From: Zoogloeaceae bacterium
Lineage (GTDB): Bacteria > Pseudomonadota > Gammaproteobacteria > Burkholderiales > Rhodocyclaceae
Direction: 5' to 3'
Assembly: GCA_031277315.1 (NCBI GenBank)
Contig: JAITMP010000032.1
Span: 1-58,825, forward strand
Length of the DNA: 58,825 nucleotides
Below are positions 16,765 to 25,207 of the stretch, one piece after another; positions within the stretch are counted from its first letter, which is position 1; each line of letters begins with the position of its first letter. The translations under genes and the position numbers were made by a program. The notes below the pieces were generated by a model. It searched no databases, had not been told where the DNA came from, and saw only the letters and a list, made by a program, of their open reading frames with translations.

Positions 16765-17088
16765 ATGACGAATCCCATCGCCAACATGCCGGCGGAAGAA
16801 ACCATCCGCGCCGCGCTGCGCAACGTGATCGACCCGGAAGTGGGCATGAACGTCGTCGATCTCGGCCTGATCTACGGCATCGAGATCGGCGCCGACCGGG
16901 TGCGCGTCGCCATGACCATGACGACGCCGGCCTGCCCGATGGGCGCCATGATTACCGAAAACGCGCGTGAAGCGATCCAGGATGTGGCGCCGGACGGCAT
17001 CAACATCATCGTCGATCTGGTCTGGGATCCGCCCTGGAGCGCGGAGCGGATGTCGCCGCACGCCAAGCAGCATTTCGGCTGGTCCTAG
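16765..17088 (+). CDS. Iron-sulfur assembly factor, MIP18/DUF59 (SufT/PaaD-like)
   Basis: A 107-residue protein covering one MIP18 domain. The typical motifs are DPEVGMNVVDLGLIYG, TMTTPACPMG with the conserved Cys, and VWDPPWS near the C-terminus. Family members help mature Fe-S proteins or, as PaaD, a diiron oxygenase system. No suf or paa genes are adjacent, so this is a stand-alone copy. The diiron hemerythrin gene just upstream is suggestive, though a functional link is only inference. Confidence 0.85.
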   Translation: MTNPIANMPAEETIRAALRNVIDPEVGMNVVDLGLIYGIEIGADRVRVAMTMTTPACPMGAMITENAREAIQDVAPDGINIIVDLVWDPPWSAERMSPHAKQHFGWS

Positions 17089-17153
17089 CGCCAATCGGGT
17101 CCGGGGGTCCAGACCCGCTTCCGGCGCAAACCGCCTCATAGCCCCGTCACTGC

Positions 17154-18224
17154 ATGAAAGATATTCCGCCGCCTTGGCGCATCCCGTTATTGATACTCGG
17201 CTTTGCCAGCCTCATCATCGGCGTCGGCGCCGGATTGCTGCGGCTCGGCTGGGCAGTGCCGCGTCCGGCGGCTGATCTGGCCGTCTTCCACGGGCCGCTG
17301 ATGATCAGCGGCTTCTTCGGCACCGTCATCAGTCTGGAGCGCGCCGTGGCGCTGGCGCGCGGCTGGGCTTACCTCGGCCCGCTGGCCGCCGGCGCGGGCG
17401 GTCTGGCCCTGATTCTCGGCCTGCCGCCCGCCGGCGCGCAAATCCTGCTCGCGCTGGGCAGCGCGGCGCTGCTGGCCGGCTCGGTTTCGGTATTTCTGCG
17501 CCAGCGCGCCCTGTTCACCTTCACGCTGGCCGCCGGCGCCGCCAGTTGGCTGATCGGTAATCTGCTCTGGCTGAGCGGCTTTTCCGTGCCGGACGCGGCG
17601 CCCTGGTGGGCCGGTTTTCTGGTGCTCACGATTGCCGGCGAGCGGCTGGAACTGTCGCGCTTTCTGCCGCCCTCGCCGATGGCGCGGCGCGTCTTCATCG
17701 CCGTGCTGGCGGGGCTGGCGTGCGGCATGGTTCTGGCGCAGGCGCGGCTGTTCGGCGCCGCCCTGCTGGCGCTGGCGCTCTGGCTGCTGCGTCAGGATAT
17801 CGCCCGGCGCACGGTGAAGAACGCCGGGGTGACGCGCTTCATCGCCGTCTGCCTGCTTTCGGGCTATGTCTGGCTGGCGCTGGCCGGAGCGGTTATGCTC
17901 GGCGCGGGGCTGTCGGCGGGCAGCCTGAGCTACGACGCGGCCTTGCATGCCCTGATGCTGGGGTTCGTTTTCTCGATGGTGTTCGGCCACGCGCCGATCA
18001 TTTTCCCGGCCGTGCTGCGCGTGACGATGCCCTACCATCCGTCGTTCTACGTGCCGCTGGCGCTGCTGCATCTGTCGCTCGCCGCGCGGCTGACCGGCGA
18101 CGCGCTGGCTTCCTTTGAGTGGCGCAGCGCGGGAGGATTGCTCAACGCCATCACGCTTGCCGCCTTCATCCTCAACACCGCCGCCGCCGTGATTCGCGGC
18201 AAGCTGGAGAAAAAAACCGGCTGA
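17154..18224 (+). CDS. Polytopic membrane protein, possibly NnrS-related
   Basis: A 356-residue, strongly hydrophobic protein with about ten to twelve membrane segments and very short loops. Conserved-looking spots are FHGPLMISGFFGTVISLERA near the N-terminus and HALMLGFVFSMVFGHAP with several His in membrane segments, a pattern that recalls NnrS-like heme/copper membrane proteins. I do not recognise the family firmly. It sits between a SufT-like gene and hemJ, so a role linked to heme, metal or gaseous ligands is possible. Confidence 0.55.
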   Translation: MKDIPPPWRIPLLILGFASLIIGVGAGLLRLGWAVPRPAADLAVFHGPLMISGFFGTVISLERAVALARGWAYLGPLAAGAGGLALILGLPPAGAQILLALGSAALLAGSVSVFLRQRALFTFTLAAGAASWLIGNLLWLSGFSVPDAAPWWAGFLVLTIAGERLELSRFLPPSPMARRVFIAVLAGLACGMVLAQARLFGAALLALALWLLRQDIARRTVKNAGVTRFIAVCLLSGYVWLALAGAVMLGAGLSAGSLSYDAALHALMLGFVFSMVFGHAPIIFPAVLRVTMPYHPSFYVPLALLHLSLAARLTGDALASFEWRSAGGLLNAITLAAFILNTAAAVIRGKLEKKTG

Positions 18225-18269
18225 ATCCGCGCATCCGGCTGGATGGCATACCGTCGAAAGGAAAATGAA

Positions 18270-18683
18270 ATGTTGTGGTTGAAGTGGCTGCATATCGTGT
18301 TCATGGTGACCTGGTTCGCCGGTCTGTTCTATCTGCCGCGCCTGTTCGTCTACCACGCCATGAGCGAGGACGCGCCCAGCCGCGAACGCTTCAAGATCAT
18401 GGAGCGCAAGCTGTATTACGGCATCATGGCGCCGGGCGCCATCCTGACCCTGGCGTTCGGCCTCTGGCTCTGGCTCGGCTACGGGCCGTGGGGTTACTGG
18501 ATCCACGCCAAGCTGGCGCTGGCGCTGATGCTGATCGCCTACCATCTTTACTGCGGCAAGCTGCTGAAGGATTTCGCCCATGACCGCAGCGTGAAATCCC
18601 ACGTCTGGTTCCGCTGGTTCAACGAATTCCCGGTGCTGATCCTGTTCGCCGCCGTCTGGCTGGCGCTGTTCAAGCCATTTTGA
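18270..18683 (+). CDS. hemJ: Protoporphyrinogen IX oxidase HemJ
   Basis: A 137-residue membrane protein with four segments and the HemJ (UPF0093) signature: LKWLHIVFMVTWFAGLFYLP near the start with the conserved His, the MERKLYYGIM region and HAKLALALMLIAYH. It oxidises protoporphyrinogen IX to protoporphyrin IX in heme synthesis. The start at 18270 follows AAAGGAAAATGAA; an upstream in-frame ATG at 18243 is less likely. The stop overlaps the next start (TGATG). Heme supply matters in this cytochrome-rich genome, and hemL lies elsewhere in the window. Confidence 0.92.
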   Translation: MLWLKWLHIVFMVTWFAGLFYLPRLFVYHAMSEDAPSRERFKIMERKLYYGIMAPGAILTLAFGLWLWLGYGPWGYWIHAKLALALMLIAYHLYCGKLLKDFAHDRSVKSHVWFRWFNEFPVLILFAAVWLALFKPF

Positions 18684-19840
18684 TGGAACAATTTTTCGCA
18701 ACCTGTCCACGCGGCCTTGAAGCGCAACTGGCCGGGGAGCTGACGGCGGCCGGCGCGCAGCAGACGGAACTCACCGGCGGCGGCGTCAGCTTTGCCGGCA
18801 GTCTGGAAACCTGCTATCGCGCCAACCTGTGGAGCCGCATCGCCACGCGCATTCTCTGGCGCGTCGCGCACGGCCCTTACAGGCGCGAGGAGGACATCTA
18901 CCAACTGGCGCTCGGCGTGCCTTGGCAGACGCATTTCTCCGCGCGCCGCACGCTGCGGGTCTACATGACAGCGATCCGCAGTCCGTTGAAGAGCCTCGAC
19001 TTCACCACCCTGCGCATCAAGGACGCGGTGTGCGACCGCTTTCGCGCCGAAACCGGCGCGCGGCCCAGCGTCGATACCGCCGCGCCGGAAGTGCGCATCC
19101 ACGCCTTTCTCACCGACTGCGCGGCGACGCTGTATCTCGACATGTCGGGCGAGCCGCTCTACAAGCGCGGCTACAAATTCGCTTCGGTCGAAGCGCCGCT
19201 GAAGGAAAATCTGGCCGCCGGCATTCTCATGCTGGCGGGCTGGCAGCCGGGCATGCCGCTGCTCGATCCGATGTGCGGCTCGGGCACTTTCCTGCTCGAA
19301 GCGGCACTGATGGCCCATGACATCGCGCCGGGGCTGGCGCGCAAGTTCGGCTTCTTCCGCCTCGGCAATTTCGACGCGGCGCTGTGGCAGAAGTTGCTGA
19401 ACGAAGCCGCCGCGAGAAAGCGGGCCGTTCAACCGCAGCCGATTTTCGGCAGCGACATCAGTCAGGATCAGATCGAGCGGACGCGGCAAAATCTCGCTGC
19501 GGCGGGCTTGCACGATTGCGCGCAACTGGAATGCGCCGATCTGCTTGATCGCCGTCCGCCGGCGGACGAGGGCGTACTGGTCGCCAACCCGCCCTATGGC
19601 GTGCGGCTGGAGGAGCAGGCGCGGCTGGCGGTTTTCTATCCGAAACTGGGCGACGCGCTCAAGCAACGCTTCGCCGGCTGGCGCTGCCATTTCATTTCCG
19701 CCGATCCGCAATTGCCGAAGCTGATCGGCCTGAAAGCCGCGCGCCGCACGCCGCTTTTCAACGGCGCGCTGGAATGCAGGCTTTATGAGTTCAGGATGGT
19801 GACCGGCTCGATGCGGAAGCAAACTTCCGGCGCGCTTTGA
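18683..19840 (+). CDS. THUMP-domain SAM-dependent RNA methyltransferase (RlmL N-terminal type)
   Basis: A 385-residue enzyme. The N-terminus (CPRGLEAQLAGEL, GGGVSFAG) and region to about 165 form a ferredoxin-like/THUMP RNA-binding part. The catalytic Rossmann domain then shows DPMCGSGTFLLEAALMA (SAM binding), GSDIS, and NPPYGVRL, the motif for N2-guanine methylation. It resembles the RlmL half of E. coli RlmKL, which modifies G2445 of 23S rRNA; the RlmK half is absent, as in many betaproteobacteria. The ATG overlaps the hemJ stop. Confidence 0.88.
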   Translation: MEQFFATCPRGLEAQLAGELTAAGAQQTELTGGGVSFAGSLETCYRANLWSRIATRILWRVAHGPYRREEDIYQLALGVPWQTHFSARRTLRVYMTAIRSPLKSLDFTTLRIKDAVCDRFRAETGARPSVDTAAPEVRIHAFLTDCAATLYLDMSGEPLYKRGYKFASVEAPLKENLAAGILMLAGWQPGMPLLDPMCGSGTFLLEAALMAHDIAPGLARKFGFFRLGNFDAALWQKLLNEAAARKRAVQPQPIFGSDISQDQIERTRQNLAAAGLHDCAQLECADLLDRRPPADEGVLVANPPYGVRLEEQARLAVFYPKLGDALKQRFAGWRCHFISADPQLPKLIGLKAARRTPLFNGALECRLYEFRMVTGSMRKQTSGAL

Positions 19841-20084
19841 ATCGCAGCGCGGCATCGCAGCGCAGGTTGCGTCTGAACGGCGTTTTCCCCGCGATAAAAA
19901 TACCCCGGCTCACAATGTCGTCAGCATGCTCCGGTATTAAAACCCTATAGACGTATCTAGTATTTTTTATGGCCAAAATGCTTATGCATAATCTGATTTT
20001 TTATAGTAGGATTGGCCGAATTAGCCGGATCGAATTTTATTTAATACAACATATATGAGATATATTTCATTTCTACTTGAAGCA
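19841..20084. other. A/T-rich promoter region of the peroxidase-kinase module
   Basis: About 240 bases with no gene. The second half is markedly A/T-rich (around 19935-20080), with several TATA-like stretches, against a GC-rich background. It must hold the promoter of the peroxidase operon, but I could not single out one -35/-10 pair or a recognised operator. Confidence 0.4.
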
Positions 20085-21080
20085 ATGTCAAGGGCGGCGC
20101 TGAAAGGTATGCTGATGGGATCGGTCTTGATGCTGACCGCGCCCCTGCCGGTTGCCGCCCAACAGGAGCCGCTCAGCCCGCTGCCCTTGGACAACTCGGT
20201 GGACAATCAGGGCAAGAAGCTGGACCCGCGCAAGGTGGCGCTGGGCGACAAGCTGTTCCACGACCCGCGCCTGTCCAAAGACAACACCATTTCCTGCGCC
20301 AGTTGCCACAATCTGGCGACCAACGGCGCGGATGCGTCGGATCGCCCGTTGTCGTTCGGCGTCGGCGGCGCCAAAGGCGTCGTCAACTCGCCGACGGTGT
20401 TCAATTCACGCTACAACTTCCGCCAGTTCTGGGACGGTCGCGCGGCAAATCTGGTCGAACAGGTGGTCGGCCCGATACACAATCCCATCGAAATGGCGAC
20501 CAACTGGCCCGAGGTAATCGCCAAATTGAACAAGGACAGCGCGCTGGTCGCGCAATTCCAGGCGATTTACCCCGACGGCGTGCAAGGCAAGAACATCCAG
20601 GATGCCATCGCCGCTTACGAGATGACGCTGACCACGCCCAATGCGCGCATCGACAAATGGCTGCGCGGCGACAAAGGCGCGCTGAGCGCCGACGAGTTGA
20701 AGGGCTACCAGCTCTTCAAATCTTATGGCTGCATCGCCTGCCATCAGGGCGCCAACGTCGGCGGCAACATGTACCAGATCTTCGGCGTCATGAACGGCTA
20801 CTTCGCCGCGCGCGGCAATCTGACCGAAGCCGACAACGGCCGCTTCAACGTCACCAAGAACCCCGCCGACAAGCACATGTTCAAAGTGCCCAGCCTGCGC
20901 AATGCGGCGGTCACGCCGCCGTATTTCCACGACGGTACGGCGCAGACGCTGGAGCAGGCAGTGGACGTGATGTTCCGTTTCCAGCTTGGCCGCACCGCGC
21001 CGCCCGAAGAAAAGGCATTGATCATCAAATTCCTGCATACCCTGACCGGAGAGTACAAGGGCAAGCCCTTGGAAAACTAA
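20085..21080 (+). CDS. Diheme cytochrome c peroxidase (MauG/CcpA family)
   Basis: A secreted diheme enzyme of about 331 residues. A signal peptide ends near PVAAQ. The peroxidase heme site CASCH and the electron-transfer heme site CIACH lie in two cytochrome domains, with the family's FWDGRAANLVEQ, NPIEMA, PSLRN and TPPYFHDG motifs. It reduces H2O2 in the periplasm with electrons from cytochrome c or a similar donor. The start at 20085 opens the GC-rich coding part and gives a positively charged signal peptide; an ATG at 20055 lies in A/T-rich sequence with no ribosome site. A sensor kinase gene follows after 33 bases. Confidence 0.92.
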   Translation: MSRAALKGMLMGSVLMLTAPLPVAAQQEPLSPLPLDNSVDNQGKKLDPRKVALGDKLFHDPRLSKDNTISCASCHNLATNGADASDRPLSFGVGGAKGVVNSPTVFNSRYNFRQFWDGRAANLVEQVVGPIHNPIEMATNWPEVIAKLNKDSALVAQFQAIYPDGVQGKNIQDAIAAYEMTLTTPNARIDKWLRGDKGALSADELKGYQLFKSYGCIACHQGANVGGNMYQIFGVMNGYFAARGNLTEADNGRFNVTKNPADKHMFKVPSLRNAAVTPPYFHDGTAQTLEQAVDVMFRFQLGRTAPPEEKALIIKFLHTLTGEYKGKPLEN

Positions 21081-21113
21081 CCGCTCCGGTCGCAGACAGA
21101 GGAAGGAACTCCC

Positions 21114-23018
21114 GTGAAACCGAATTGGCGCATCCTGAGCTATGTGATTCTGCTCATCGCCCTCATTGGCGGCCTGATCTTCCTGATCGCCCGCACGCAG
21201 TCAATCAACATCTCCCATTATGACAACATCGTCTCCACGCTGCGCGATTTGAAGCAGATCGACACCGACTGGGACGCGAACATGCTACGCACCCGCGTCG
21301 GCCAGGTAACCAACTACGATGAAGTGGCCAGCCCTTTGCCCGCCATCACCGAATTGCAGGAAAAGCTCGATCAGGAATTGCAAACGTACTGGGGCCAGCT
21401 CTCCAACCAAAGTTCCATGCAGCGCTTGCGGCCCATGCAGGACAACCTGGCCAAGCTGTTCAAGGCGAAAGCCGATGTCATTGAACAATACAAATCGCAC
21501 AACGCCATCCTGCGCAACAGCGGGCGCTATCTGCCGGCCGCAGCCAATGAGCTGAACGAAGCCTTGAGCAACGATGGCAGCGTTTCCGCTCTCGACAAGG
21601 CGCGGCTGGGGCAGGCCGTTCCCGCCCTGATGGCCGATTTCATGGAACTTTCGCAAATGCCCAGTCAGGAACTGCTCGCGCGCATCACCAGCGCCCTCGG
21701 CATGATCAACACAGTGACCGGTTCGAAATCGAAGCCGGTGGCGGAAGCGGGCGCGCGGCTGATCGACCACGCCAATACGCTGCTCGTCGAACAGGAGGCC
21801 GTCCGCAAAGTGCTGGCGCAGGCTGCGGGATTGCCGGTAACCAAAGCCATCGATGACTTGACCGATGCCGCGGCGGAGGAAAACCAGCAGGTTATCGCCG
21901 TGGTGCAGGAGTATCAGTTCTGGTTGGAAATTTACGCCGCCTTGCTGGTGCTGGCGCTGCTGTTCATGGCCTGGCGGCTGATGACCAACTTTCGCGCTTT
22001 GGGCCGTTCCAACGTTGAGCTGGAGCGCGCCAACCGTGAAATCCGCGAATCGCAGGCGCATCTGATTCAGGCTGAAAAAATGTCCTCCCTCGGACAGATG
22101 GTGGCCGGCGTCGCACACGAGATCAATACCCCGCTCGCCTATGTGAAAGGCATTTTCTCCGTGCTCAAGGAGCAGTTGAGGATGTTCCAGCAATTGGCCG
22201 ATTCCAGCTACCAGTACGCCCACGCCATGCGCGCGCCGGAGCGTGACAGGAATCTCCTGAGCACCCGGTTCCTTGCCGTCGAAACGGCCGCACAGACAAT
22301 CATCGGACACAAAGTGCTGGACGAAACGGATACGCTGCTTGACGACGGCGTCCACGGCATCGAGCGGATTTCCGAGATCGTCGTCAACTTGCGCAACTTC
22401 AGCCGGCTCGACCGTGAAAAGGTTTCCAACTTTTCGGTCGAGCAAGGTCTCGACAGCACGGTGCTGCTGGCGCACAACCTGCTCAAGGACACGGTGGAAG
22501 TGCACAAGAACTATGCTCATGTGCCGGACATCACCGGCTCGCCTTCGCAAATCAACCAGGTGTTCCTCAACATCATCACCAATGCCGCGCAAGCCATGCC
22601 CGCGCCGGGAACGCGGCCGGAGCAAAACGCCATCACGTTGAGCACCCACATGGCCGACCCCGCTACCGTGCGCATCGACATTGAAGACAACGGCAAGGGC
22701 ATTCCCCAGAACACGCTGTCGAGGATTTTCGATCCCTTCTTCACCACCAAGCCCATCGGCCAAGGCACCGGTCTGGGTCTGGCCATCAGCTACAAGATCG
22801 TGGAAGAACACGGCGGCCGCATTCTGGTGGATTCGAAAGAAGGCAAAGGCACGACCTTCACGATTCTGCTGCCCGTCAAGCAACAAGGCCAGGGCGCCGC
22901 CGGCCCGGCCATCGCGGCGGACGAGCCGGCCAACCTGTTCGAGGATCATCCCAACGACGGCCCGTCCGCTCCGGCCACCGCCACTCCGGGCAATCAGAAC
23001 GCCCTGTTCGAGGATTGA
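21114..23018 (+). CDS. DAHL-domain sensor histidine kinase
   Basis: A 634-residue membrane kinase. One membrane segment (about 7-27) and a second (about 270-293) enclose a periplasmic helical region whose EQYKSHNAILRNSGRYLP segment matches the DAHL domain. A coiled coil follows, then a HisKA motif with His335 (VAHEINTPLAYVKG), an N box (NIITNAAQAM), EDNGKGIP and GTGLGLAISYKI. The tail is Pro/Ala-rich and disordered. It starts with GTG after GGAAGGAAC. Placement between a peroxidase and a regulator suggests it senses a periplasmic redox or peroxide-related state; the ligand is unknown. Confidence 0.88.
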   Translation: MKPNWRILSYVILLIALIGGLIFLIARTQSINISHYDNIVSTLRDLKQIDTDWDANMLRTRVGQVTNYDEVASPLPAITELQEKLDQELQTYWGQLSNQSSMQRLRPMQDNLAKLFKAKADVIEQYKSHNAILRNSGRYLPAAANELNEALSNDGSVSALDKARLGQAVPALMADFMELSQMPSQELLARITSALGMINTVTGSKSKPVAEAGARLIDHANTLLVEQEAVRKVLAQAAGLPVTKAIDDLTDAAAEENQQVIAVVQEYQFWLEIYAALLVLALLFMAWRLMTNFRALGRSNVELERANREIRESQAHLIQAEKMSSLGQMVAGVAHEINTPLAYVKGIFSVLKEQLRMFQQLADSSYQYAHAMRAPERDRNLLSTRFLAVETAAQTIIGHKVLDETDTLLDDGVHGIERISEIVVNLRNFSRLDREKVSNFSVEQGLDSTVLLAHNLLKDTVEVHKNYAHVPDITGSPSQINQVFLNIITNAAQAMPAPGTRPEQNAITLSTHMADPATVRIDIEDNGKGIPQNTLSRIFDPFFTTKPIGQGTGLGLAISYKIVEEHGGRILVDSKEGKGTTFTILLPVKQQGQGAAGPAIAADEPANLFEDHPNDGPSAPATATPGNQNALFED

Positions 23019-23042
23019 TGAGGCAAGGAACAAGGCGCTTTC

Positions 23043-24017
23043 ATGAACAATAAACACGAGCAAGGACACGGCGGGGAACAGAACAAGGCCACGCTTCTGT
23101 TCGTCGATGACGAGGAGCTCATCGTCAAGCTGTTGAGCATGCTCTTCCGCAATGGCTACAACGTGCTCACCGCCACCTCGGGCAAGGAGGCGTTGAAGTT
23201 GCTGGCCGGCAACCAGGTCGACGTGCTGGTCAGCGACCAGCGCATGCCCGGCATGGCCGGCATCGACCTGCTTCGCGAAGCCCGGCGCGTTTCGCCCGGT
23301 ACCACGCCAATATTGCTGACCGGCTATTCCGACCTGATGGCGATTGTCGGCTCGATCAACGAGGGCGAGGTATTCCGCTTTCTCAGCAAGCCCTGGAATG
23401 ACACGGAAATCCGGCAAACCATTGCCGACGCGGTCACCGCCGCCCGTGCGACCCAATCAGCCAACAACAAGGCAAAAACGGCGCCGCCGGCCACGGTAGC
23501 TGCCGATGAAGCGCCCACCGTGCTGTTGATCGACGACCATCCGGGAAATCTGCAAGCCATGGTCGGCGTGCTTGCCGGCAAGCACAGAATCCGCACCGCG
23601 AACAGCATTCCGGCTGCGCTGGGGGCGCTGGAACGCGATGAGGATATCGGCGTCATCATCACCGAAATTCGCGTCGGCAACGCCGACATGATGGAATTTC
23701 TGCGTCTGCTCAAGCAGCACTATCCGGTCATCACCACCATCATGCTAACCGAAGCCAGCGACGCCAACCAGATGATCGAACTCATCAACCAGGCGCAGAT
23801 CTTCCGCTTCGCCACCAAGCCCATGCGCCGCAGCCTGTTTCAGGATGCCGTGGACAGCGCGATCGAGAAATACCAGACCCTGAAAAACAATCCCGCGCTG
23901 GCCGCAGCCCGCTACAGCGTCAAGGGCGGGCGCGACAACGAAGACGCTTCTCCTCTCGCCAAGGACATCAAGCGCAGCTTGAGATCGCGTTTGAAGGCGT
24001 TTTTCGGCGTGCGGTAG
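23043..24017 (+). CDS. Double-receiver response regulator with a degenerate second receiver
   Basis: A 324-residue protein of two receiver domains in tandem and no DNA-binding or enzymatic output domain. Receiver 1 (about 15-140) has FVDDEE, phosphoacceptor Asp65 (SDQRMPGM), the LLTGYSD switch residue and Lys in FLSKPW, as in RpfG-like regulators. Receiver 2 (about 155-280) keeps LIDDHPGN and ATKPMRR but has Glu208 (ITEIRVG) where the phosphorylated Asp should be. The C-terminal tail is basic (KRSLRSRLKAFF). It lies 24 bases after the kinase and is its likely partner, acting through protein contacts. Confidence 0.85.
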   Translation: MNNKHEQGHGGEQNKATLLFVDDEELIVKLLSMLFRNGYNVLTATSGKEALKLLAGNQVDVLVSDQRMPGMAGIDLLREARRVSPGTTPILLTGYSDLMAIVGSINEGEVFRFLSKPWNDTEIRQTIADAVTAARATQSANNKAKTAPPATVAADEAPTVLLIDDHPGNLQAMVGVLAGKHRIRTANSIPAALGALERDEDIGVIITEIRVGNADMMEFLRLLKQHYPVITTIMLTEASDANQMIELINQAQIFRFATKPMRRSLFQDAVDSAIEKYQTLKNNPALAAARYSVKGGRDNEDASPLAKDIKRSLRSRLKAFFGVR

Positions 24018-24054
24018 ATCAAGCGGGAAATTACAACCGCGTTGCGCGCACCGT

Positions 24055-25194
24055 CTAAACGATGTCCAGATGCTGGAGGCCGGCGGTCAGATCGCGGTCT
24101 TTCGCTTCTTTGCCGTGCAGCTTGATCTGCAACCGCAGATCGTTGATTGAATCGGCATTGCGCAAAGCGTCTTCGTAGCTGATCTTGCCGGCTTCGTAGA
24201 GACTGAACAGCGACTGGTCGAAAGTCTGCATACCCAGTTCACGCGATTTTTTCATGATCTCCTTGATCTCCGGCACGTCGCCTTTCTGGATCAGGTCGGA
24301 GATGAGCGGCGAATTGAGCATGATTTCGACGGCGGCGACGCGGCCCTTGCCGCTGCGCAACGGCAGCAGGCGCTGGGAAACCAGCCCGCGCAGGTTGAGC
24401 GACAGATCCATCAGCAACTGCTGCTGCCGTTCGTCGTCAGCGAAAAAGTTGATGATGCGGTCGAGCGCCTGATTGGTGCTGTTGGCATGCAGCGTCGCCA
24501 TGCACAGGTGGCCGGTTTCAGCGAAGGCGATGGCGAGGCTCATGGTCTCGCGGTCGCGGATCTCTCCCATCAGGATCACGTCCGGCGCCTGACGCAGACT
24601 GTTCTTCAGCGCCACTTCCCATGACTCGGTGTCGATGCCGACCTCGCGCTGGGTGACGATGCAATTCTTGTGCTCATGTACGAATTCAATCGGGTCTTCG
24701 ACAGTGATGATGTGACCGTGACTGTGGATGTTGCGATAGTCGACCATCGACGCCAAGGTGGTGGACTTACCCGTGCCGGTGCCGCCGACGAGGATCACCA
24801 GACCGCGCTTGATGAGCGCAATGTCTTTCAATATCGGCGGCAGGCCGAGCGTGTCGAAAGACGGGATCTCCATCGGAATCGTGCGCAGAACGATGCCGAC
24901 GCGCCCCTGCTGCACGAAGGCGCTGACGCGGAAGCGGCCGATGCCGGGCGGGCTGATGGCGAAATTGCATTCGTTATCCGCGTCGAATTGGGCCGCCTGC
25001 TTGTCGGTCATGATGGCGCGCGCCAACTCGGCGGTGTGCTGCGGCGTCAAGCTCTGGTTCGACTGCGGCGCGATTTCGCCATCGACCTTGATGGCGGGCG
25101 GGAAGCCGGCAGCAATGAACAAGTCGGAGCCTTTCTTCTGCACCAGCAGGCGCAGCAAGTCATGCATGAATTTAAGCGCCTGTTCTCTTTCCAT
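24055..25194 (-). CDS. pilU: Type IV pilus retraction ATPase PilU
   Basis: A 379-residue PilT-like secretion ATPase. Motifs are Walker A GGTGTGKSTT, the Asp box (TVEDPIEF), Walker B (DVILMGEIRD) and the His box (GHLCMATLHANS). The C-terminal extension after residue 340 and the pairing with pilT identify PilU. It helps PilT retract pili in twitching motility. The ATG at 25194 follows a purine-rich AAGGGAAAAGCC; upstream frame extension runs into pilT. It lies 13 bases after pilT in one operon. Confidence 0.94.
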   Translation of the reverse strand: MEREQALKFMHDLLRLLVQKKGSDLFIAAGFPPAIKVDGEIAPQSNQSLTPQHTAELARAIMTDKQAAQFDADNECNFAISPPGIGRFRVSAFVQQGRVGIVLRTIPMEIPSFDTLGLPPILKDIALIKRGLVILVGGTGTGKSTTLASMVDYRNIHSHGHIITVEDPIEFVHEHKNCIVTQREVGIDTESWEVALKNSLRQAPDVILMGEIRDRETMSLAIAFAETGHLCMATLHANSTNQALDRIINFFADDERQQQLLMDLSLNLRGLVSQRLLPLRSGKGRVAAVEIMLNSPLISDLIQKGDVPEIKEIMKKSRELGMQTFDQSLFSLYEAGKISYEDALRNADSINDLRLQIKLHGKEAKDRDLTAGLQHLDIV

Positions 25195-25207
25195 CGTGGC
25201 TTTTCCC

